Assembly: GCF_030464345.1 (NCBI RefSeq)
Contig: NZ_VCYH01000005.1
Span: 62,001 to 126,000, forward strand
Direction: 5' to 3'
Length of the DNA: 64,000 bases
Source: Methanoculleus frigidifontis
GTDB lineage: Archaea > Halobacteriota > Methanomicrobia > Methanomicrobiales > Methanoculleaceae
The notes under the pieces were generated by a model. It did no database searches and was not told the origin of the DNA. It saw only the letters and a program-made list of their open reading frames with translations. The position numbers and the translations under genes were made by a program. Below, piece by piece: positions 59,848 through 64,000 of the stretch (positions are counted from its first letter, which is position 1; every line of letters starts with the position of its first letter).

Positions 59848-61103
59848 ATCTGCTGGTCACGCGGGAACGTCAGATAGTCCGCATATGCGCTGTACACCCC
59901 GTCGACACCCAGGAAGGCGGTCATGATCTCGTTGCCCTCCTGCTCCATGTCGAGATCGGCAAATTTGTCCGGATAGAGGATCCTGGCCATGTACAGGACG
60001 TTCAGGAGGTTCCTGTCCTGTGGCCGTCCGCGGCAGTGTGGGTAGAAGACGTTGTAGACCCGGCCTTCCTGGATTGCTTTTATCGACTGGAGCTCGGGAG
60101 CTGCCAGGATAAAGTCCACGCCGGCATCGTCCGGCGTCGAGCAGGAGACCAGGATCACGTCGGGGTTCCAGGCGATAATCTGCTCGATGGCGACATTCAC
60201 ATTCCCGTCTGCGCAGTCTTCCGCGACGTTAACGCCTCCCGCCATATCGAGGGGGAAGTAGGTATTGTAGGTGCGAGTGAAGTCACGTCCTTCCTTGGCA
60301 TCGTAGAAACCTTTTTTCGCCCCGCGTGGAGCGAAGTAGACCCGGACCTTCTCGTCTTCGGGAATGGCATCGGTGATGTCGGTCACCATTCTTATCTTGC
60401 TGTTCATGAACGCGACGAGTTCTTCGGCCTCGCCCTCTTTCGAGAGCGCCTCGCCGACGGCCAGGGTATGATCCGTCACCGATTCGTAGGTGAAATCAGG
60501 CCCTGCTACGAAGACGGGGGCGCCCACGCGCTCTACCATATCGTCCGCCTGGTCTTCCCAGGACATCCAGAGGAAGACCAGGTCGGGCTTGAGGGATACC
60601 ATCTGTTCGTAGTTCGGCGTGTATCTGTCGTTGGTCAGGGCGAGGTTTTCGAGCCCGCCGGGAGTGACTCCTTCCCAGCATTCTTCGCAGAAGATCTCCC
60701 CGTCTGCGGTCATCGGGCAGACACAGCCCGAATCGATGGTGCACTCGTCGGACCCGACGAGGAGGTGCCCGTCGCCGTAGGCGATCACCAGCCGGGAGTT
60801 GTCGGGATTATTGGTGATGATCCGCTCGACGGGGCGGTAGAGAGTCATCTTGCGGCCGGTCATGTCGGTGACGGTCTTTGGCTCGCCGCCCCAGACGGCA
60901 TAGACGTATGCGGCGTCCGAGACTTCGTCGAGCGTCAGGTCGTTCGTGCCGAGGAGATAGCCGCAGACGCTCGTGGCGACGAGGTCACCGGTGAGTCTTC
61001 CTTCCGCGCCGAGCGGGAGCGAATCCGCCGCTGCGGCCGGTGAGATGAGGAAGGCTGCAGCGAGAGCGACGAGCAGCAGAACGGGAGCCCTGGAAACGTT
61101 CAT
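59844..61103 (-). CDS. ABC importer substrate-binding protein with cysteine-rich insert
   Basis: Exported periplasmic-binding (FecB/BtuF) protein of 419 residues: signal peptide (1-26), then the two-lobed fold with the lobe motif KTVTDMTGRKMTLYRPVERIITN, KPDLVFLWMSWEDQ and NPDVILVSCSTPDDAG. Between the lobes lies an unusual insert with five Cys, in ECTIDSGCVCPM and FCEECWEG (about 118-142), able to hold a metal directly. No lipobox is seen, so the receptor may be free or anchored by its partner. Overlaps the surface-protein gene and the methyltransferase gene. Confidence 0.87.
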   Translation of the reverse strand: MNVSRAPVLLLVALAAAFLISPAAAADSLPLGAEGRLTGDLVATSVCGYLLGTNDLTLDEVSDAAYVYAVWGGEPKTVTDMTGRKMTLYRPVERIITNNPDNSRLVIAYGDGHLLVGSDECTIDSGCVCPMTADGEIFCEECWEGVTPGGLENLALTNDRYTPNYEQMVSLKPDLVFLWMSWEDQADDMVERVGAPVFVAGPDFTYESVTDHTLAVGEALSKEGEAEELVAFMNSKIRMVTDITDAIPEDEKVRVYFAPRGAKKGFYDAKEGRDFTRTYNTYFPLDMAGGVNVAEDCADGNVNVAIEQIIAWNPDVILVSCSTPDDAGVDFILAAPELQSIKAIQEGRVYNVFYPHCRGRPQDRNLLNVLYMARILYPDKFADLDMEQEGNEIMTAFLGVDGVYSAYADYLTFPRDQQI

Positions 61104-61666
61104 GCCTCGTCACCTCCGGTTCTCTGTCGCAGGGCGATGGCACCGGCACCGAGAGCACAGCCGAGCAGGGCTGCACAGATGCCGAATCCCGGCGACTTTT
61201 GTGCCTGCGTCTCCTGCTGCAGGTTCACGGAAGAGACCGACGACGCGCCGAGCGTGTTCCAGCGCCCTTTGCCCTCCTTCAGGTCGGGCGAGAGTTCGCA
61301 GAGGTCGACCCATTCAGTTACAAAGCCCTGGATCCCGTCTCCGGTTCCCGTCAGGGTGTAGGAGACCTCTTTTTCGTCACAGACAAAGAAGGCGATCTTT
61401 CGCCCGTCGCGGTCGATCTCGAAGTGCGGTGCGGCGGAGATCGCATTGTCGGTTTCCGCAAACGTCCAGCCTTCGGGGACGGACTCGACGATGCCGATCG
61501 CGAACGGTTCTTCCGCGTCGATCGTGTAGGTTACCGTCACTGCTCCGCCGGAGGGCGCAACCTCTCTCTGGACGATTGGCGCCGCTGCCGCAGGTAGAAT
61601 GCAGCAGACGTGAAATATCAGCAGGGCGGCAAGAATCAGCCCTGTTCGATGAATAGCTGTTTTCAT
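61100..61666 (-). CDS. Surface protein with PGF-CTERM-like sorting signal
   Basis: Exported protein of 188 residues: signal peptide (1-29), a beta-rich domain (about 30-120; VTVTYTIDAEEPFAIGIVES), a Ser/Gln linker and a C-terminal tail with SPGFG, a hydrophobic helix and RQRTGG. PGF-CTERM signals are processed by archaeosortase A. GGGAG lies about 8 bases before ATG 61666. Its stop overlaps the substrate-binding protein start, so it begins the operon and may be a cell-surface capture component for the importer (inference). Confidence 0.75.
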   Translation of the reverse strand: MKTAIHRTGLILAALLIFHVCCILPAAAAPIVQREVAPSGGAVTVTYTIDAEEPFAIGIVESVPEGWTFAETDNAISAAPHFEIDRDGRKIAFFVCDEKEVSYTLTGTGDGIQGFVTEWVDLCELSPDLKEGKGRWNTLGASSVSSVNLQQETQAQKSPGFGICAALLGCALGAGAIALRQRTGGDEA

Positions 61667-62167
61667 GGTTGCATCTCCCGTTTGATTGAATGCCGTGGGT
61701 TCAATTGCATTGGGTGTTACTTATCTGATTTAGGTTCATACTTATTTTTTACTATTTTGAATTCTGTAATACTAAGTAATCAATTATTTTAAAATAGTAG
61801 TCTTAATGGTGCCCCGTCATCGTTTGAGCCGCACAAACCTGCCGGCCATCTGGGATTTTATTTCTTTTCCTGCGGGAACGATGAGCAGTAGGAGTAAGGT
61901 ATTATGGTGTATGTTTGTTCAAACCGATGACGAACGGGAGCGGAAGATCGTCCTGCTGTTGAGCAGACTCTGCATGGTATTACATATCATGGGGGATGTC
62001 GCACATTGTGCGTAAAATTACAAACGTTAGTGAAATAAGTAATCCTTTTATACAATATTGTCATACCGGTTGGATAGAGCAGCGCCCGGAGACTCGTATG
62101 CACCGGAAGGCCGCATCTCCCTGTTCTCTGCACGGCGCCGGGCTATGACATCCCGTTTCGAGGAGCC
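61667..62167. other. Regulatory intergenic region between the importer operon and the Gate protein
   Basis: AT-rich, with several dyads: ACTATTTT (61751-61758) and AAAATAGT (61791-61798) are complementary; CGCACATTGTGCG (62000-62012) is a 13-base palindrome; ACAATATTGT (62052-62061) overlaps a TATA-like CCTTTTATACAA before the plus gene. The density of repeats fits metal- or nutrient-responsive control. A short frame at 61806-62015 is not convincing. Confidence 0.5.
62000..62012. promoter_or_regulatory. 13-bp palindrome CGCACATTGTGCG
   Basis: An exact odd-length palindrome about 40 bases before the TATA-like element of the 62168 gene, a plausible regulator site. Confidence 0.4.
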
Positions 62168-63130
62168 ATGTACGACAGTATCGTTCAGACGGTGACGCTG
62201 GCGGCCGGCCTGCTCGGCGAGATGGTTCCGATGATGGTCATCGGCGTCTTTCTCGCCGAGCTGCTCGTCGCCCTGAAGGTTGCCGGGAGGATTGCGGTTC
62301 TCTCCCGCCCGCTCACCGCATTCGCCTGCCTCCGTGAGGAGTGCGGCACCAGTTTCCTCATGGCCTTCGTCTCGCCTCCTGCCGCCAACGCCATGCTGGT
62401 GGATTACCACGCAAAGGAGATCATTACCCGGCGCGAGCTCGTCATTGCAGCCATCATGAATTCGTTCCCGACGGTCGTCATGCACTGGCGCTACCTCCTC
62501 CCGGTCTACATCCCGCTTCTTGGGATCCCCGGCCTCATCTATTTCGGTCTGCTGATGCTGGTGGGGCTTGCAAAGACCGCGGTCATCATGGTTGCCGGGC
62601 GGGTCGTCCTCACGCCCGCTCCACCCGTTCAGGTTCGGGCTGTGGAGGAGCCGGCCGCTGGTACGTTCCGTGACGCGCTGCGGGAAGCAGGTGCCTCTTC
62701 CTGGAAAACCCTGACACGCCTGCTCAAAGTCACCGTCCCTACAATCATCATTGTCGCATTCCTCATCAACGCAGGTACCTTCGACCGGCTCGCTGAGCTG
62801 ATGCAGGGTGCAGGCGGGTTCTTCCCGGTTCCTCCGGAGGGCTTTGCGATCATTGCCGCTCAGTTCGGGAGTTTCGTTGCGGGCGCAAGCGTCGCGTCCG
62901 CCCTGCTCGCTGCAGGGGACATGACCTGGCAGGAGATCGTGCTCACGCTGCTTGTCGGCAACATTCTCACCAGCGTAACCCGGAGCATCCGCTGGTTCGG
63001 GTCGTCCTATGCGGCGATCTTCGGGATGCGGACCGGAACGGAGATCATGCTGATCTCGACGGCGCTCCGGAACGGTATTATGGCGGTGCTGGTCGTCGTG
63101 CTGGCCTACGGTGCCGGATGGGCACTGTGA
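62168..63130 (+). CDS. Nucleoside-recognition (Gate) domain membrane protein
   Basis: Polytopic protein of 320 residues with two Gate-type halves: VPMMVIGVFLAELLVALK with PLTAFACLREECGTSFLMAFVSPPAANAML (in parts) and VTVPTIIIVAFLINAG with FVAGASVASALLAAG. The same module forms the C-terminal pore of FeoB and parts of nucleoside transporters. As a stand-alone protein it probably moves a small solute or metal. GAGGAG five bases before ATG 62168 fixes the start. It diverges from the metal importer operon, so a related role is plausible. Confidence 0.8.
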   Translation: MYDSIVQTVTLAAGLLGEMVPMMVIGVFLAELLVALKVAGRIAVLSRPLTAFACLREECGTSFLMAFVSPPAANAMLVDYHAKEIITRRELVIAAIMNSFPTVVMHWRYLLPVYIPLLGIPGLIYFGLLMLVGLAKTAVIMVAGRVVLTPAPPVQVRAVEEPAAGTFRDALREAGASSWKTLTRLLKVTVPTIIIVAFLINAGTFDRLAELMQGAGGFFPVPPEGFAIIAAQFGSFVAGASVASALLAAGDMTWQEIVLTLLVGNILTSVTRSIRWFGSSYAAIFGMRTGTEIMLISTALRNGIMAVLVVVLAYGAGWAL

Positions 63131-63287
63131 GCAAATCTTCCGTGATATGCGCATGTGCCGGGAATCAGGATTCGCCCCCCCTCTGGGAATATTACTGCTT
63201 TAAATTTAAGGATTAATTAGTAATATTAATATTGTATAATTTCATACTGAGTTCGGGGGTCGGTGCCTGCCGGGAGAAGGAGATGGC
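63131..63287. other. AT-rich intergenic region
   Basis: Contains the palindrome AATATTAATATT (63222-63233) and a TATA-like ATTGTATAAT (63231-63240). These could serve the small open frame that follows. Nothing else is seen. Confidence 0.3.
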
Positions 63288-63434
63288 ATGAGCACGCCAT
63301 CTCTCCAGTCAGCACCCGGAGCAGGACTTCACATCCTTCCTTTCCATACGCCAGGGAATTCCCTTCCTGAACAAGGGATTTGTGCGGCGCTCCCTGTTCC
63401 GGCATATCGACCCCCACGGCGATTTATTGCCTGA
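63288..63434 (+). CDS. Possible small protein (48 residues), weakly supported
   Basis: An open frame beginning MSTPSLQSAPGAGLHILPF. It has a good ribosome site (AAGGAG, seven bases upstream) and a TATA-like element about 50 bases upstream, but codon choice is unlike neighbouring genes and no similarity or structure is recognised. It may be chance. Confidence 0.22.
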   Translation: MSTPSLQSAPGAGLHILPFHTPGNSLPEQGICAALPVPAYRPPRRFIA

Positions 63435-63470
63435 AATCCGGCAGACAGCATACTACGCGGGCTCCTCCGC

Positions 63471-63818
63471 TTACAGCACCCCGCATTCCGAGAGGTGGTA
63501 GAGCCTTCTGACCCGTTCCGCCGCATCTTCCGATACGTGCGCGGTGATCTCCGCGAGCACTGCTTCGACGTCTTCTTCGGGTATGCACGAAAGGCTCTCG
63601 CGCCCTTTCAGTATCGCTTCGGTGAGGTACTGCCAGTCCTCATCCGAGAGGCGGCGGATGCGTTCTGCAAAATCATCTGCATCGTCTGCAACATGGTTCG
63701 AGACCGGTGGGAGGATCGACTGGAATGCATGCCCCGCTCCCGGGCAGATGACATCCGCGTACTCGGGGGCGAGTTTCCGGAAGATGGTCAGGTCTTTTTC
63801 GTCAAGTTTACGTGGCAT
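63471..63818 (-). CDS. Conserved-looking hypothetical protein, helical
   Basis: Protein of 115 residues, almost all helix: LDEKDLTIFRKLAPEYADVI, VADDADDFAERIRRLSDEDWQYLTEAIL and AVLAEITAHVSEDAAERVRRLYHL. Acidic, no signal peptide, no membrane segment. It contains the short motif SDEDWQYLTEAILKG typical of small archaeal regulatory or scaffold proteins but I cannot name a family. Translation probably starts at ATG 63818. Confidence 0.6.
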   Translation of the reverse strand: MPRKLDEKDLTIFRKLAPEYADVICPGAGHAFQSILPPVSNHVADDADDFAERIRRLSDEDWQYLTEAILKGRESLSCIPEEDVEAVLAEITAHVSEDAAERVRRLYHLSECGVL

Positions 63819-63922
63819 GGCAATCGCTTCCGCGGCAATGCGCCGTAGTGCATACGTGCTCCCGGGGAGTATGTATCGTTTCCGCCTGCCGGCGGGAAGA
63901 GAAGAAAGGATTGTCAGAGTCT

Positions 63923-64000
63923 CTACGATTCACTGAGCAGTTTTCCGGACTTTGCGATGTTCTCGCGATCGAGTTCTTCGATCAGAATGGTGACCCAGTC
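63923..64000 (-). CDS. C-terminal end of an unidentified gene (5' end outside window)
   Basis: The minus strand is open from the window edge to a stop at 63923, giving 25 residues DWVTILIEELDRENIAKSGKL then LSES. The short amphipathic helix looks protein-like, but no family can be assigned from so little. Confidence 0.5.
   Translation of the reverse strand, partial: DWVTILIEELDRENIAKSGKLLSES

Noticed and set aside
62048-63154. Open frame on the minus strand opposite the Gate-domain protein
   Set aside because: His/Asp/Arg-rich translation without motifs; the plus strand has ribosome site and membrane pattern.

Overview
This is a GC-rich (about 60%) stretch of a hydrogenotrophic methanogen chromosome, most likely Methanomicrobiales and close to Methanoculleus. 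The evidence is a complete F420-reducing hydrogenase operon (frhADGB), a coenzyme F390 synthetase, a methanofuran-pathway kinase (mfnE), a methanopterin-pathway GTP cyclohydrolase (mptA), archaeal Rpo11, aIF2-beta and aEF1-beta, an archaeal SRP RNA, two tRNAs and archaeal BRE/TATA promoters. The genus is an inference from gene content; no database comparison was possible.

Layout. 1-8.6 kb: end of a DASS (SLC13-like) transporter, a decayed MFS transporter, F390 synthetase, a surface protein, a PPOX flavoprotein, a metallo-beta-lactamase fused to a kinase-like tail, a broken ornithine cyclodeaminase/alanine dehydrogenase gene, a glutaredoxin, an FTR-beta/rubredoxin fusion and membrane-protein debris. 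8.6-14.4 kb: cupin, PAS-GAF sensor, DUF7504-like protein, OB-fold protein, two small HTH regulators under a GTTAAC dyad, a secreted LTD-PLD protein and mfnE. 14.4-21.5 kb: zinc ribbon, aEF1-beta, malate dehydrogenase, SRP RNA, a methyltransferase, an archaeal pentameric ligand-gated ion channel, an AI-2E family transporter, a SHOCT protein and a lipoprotein. 21.7-30.4 kb: arylsulfatase, DUF1269 protein, cardiolipin synthase, then a six-gene minus-strand run (PHP, three SpoIIAA-like paralogues, a coiled-coil membrane protein, a second AI-2E transporter). 30.5-43.1 kb: two tRNAs, an orphan betaine-binding lipoprotein, M24 peptidase plus methionine aminopeptidase, AAA ATPase, PhnP-like hydrolase, rpo11, aIF2-beta with a TRAM domain, purL, a flavodoxin and ilvC. 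43.2-48.1 kb: mptA and the frh operon with structured upstream regions. 48.2-54.9 kb: speD, a three-gene unit (HerA-like ATPase, LigD-type 3'-phosphoesterase, C2H2 zinc finger), a membrane histidine kinase and a DUF2124 protein. 54.9-64 kb: a thioredoxin-DsbD fusion, then a tightly coupled minus-strand operon that pairs a FecBCD-type importer with a SAM methyltransferase, a CooC-like ATPase and a PGF-CTERM-like surface protein, followed by a nucleoside-recognition membrane protein.

Best candidates for something undescribed: the archaeal pentameric channel with two extra N-terminal domains (17.3-19.2 kb), the importer/methyltransferase/CooC operon (56.3-61.7 kb), the HerA/LigD-PE/zinc-finger unit (49.4-52.6 kb) and the nested inverted repeats before mptA.
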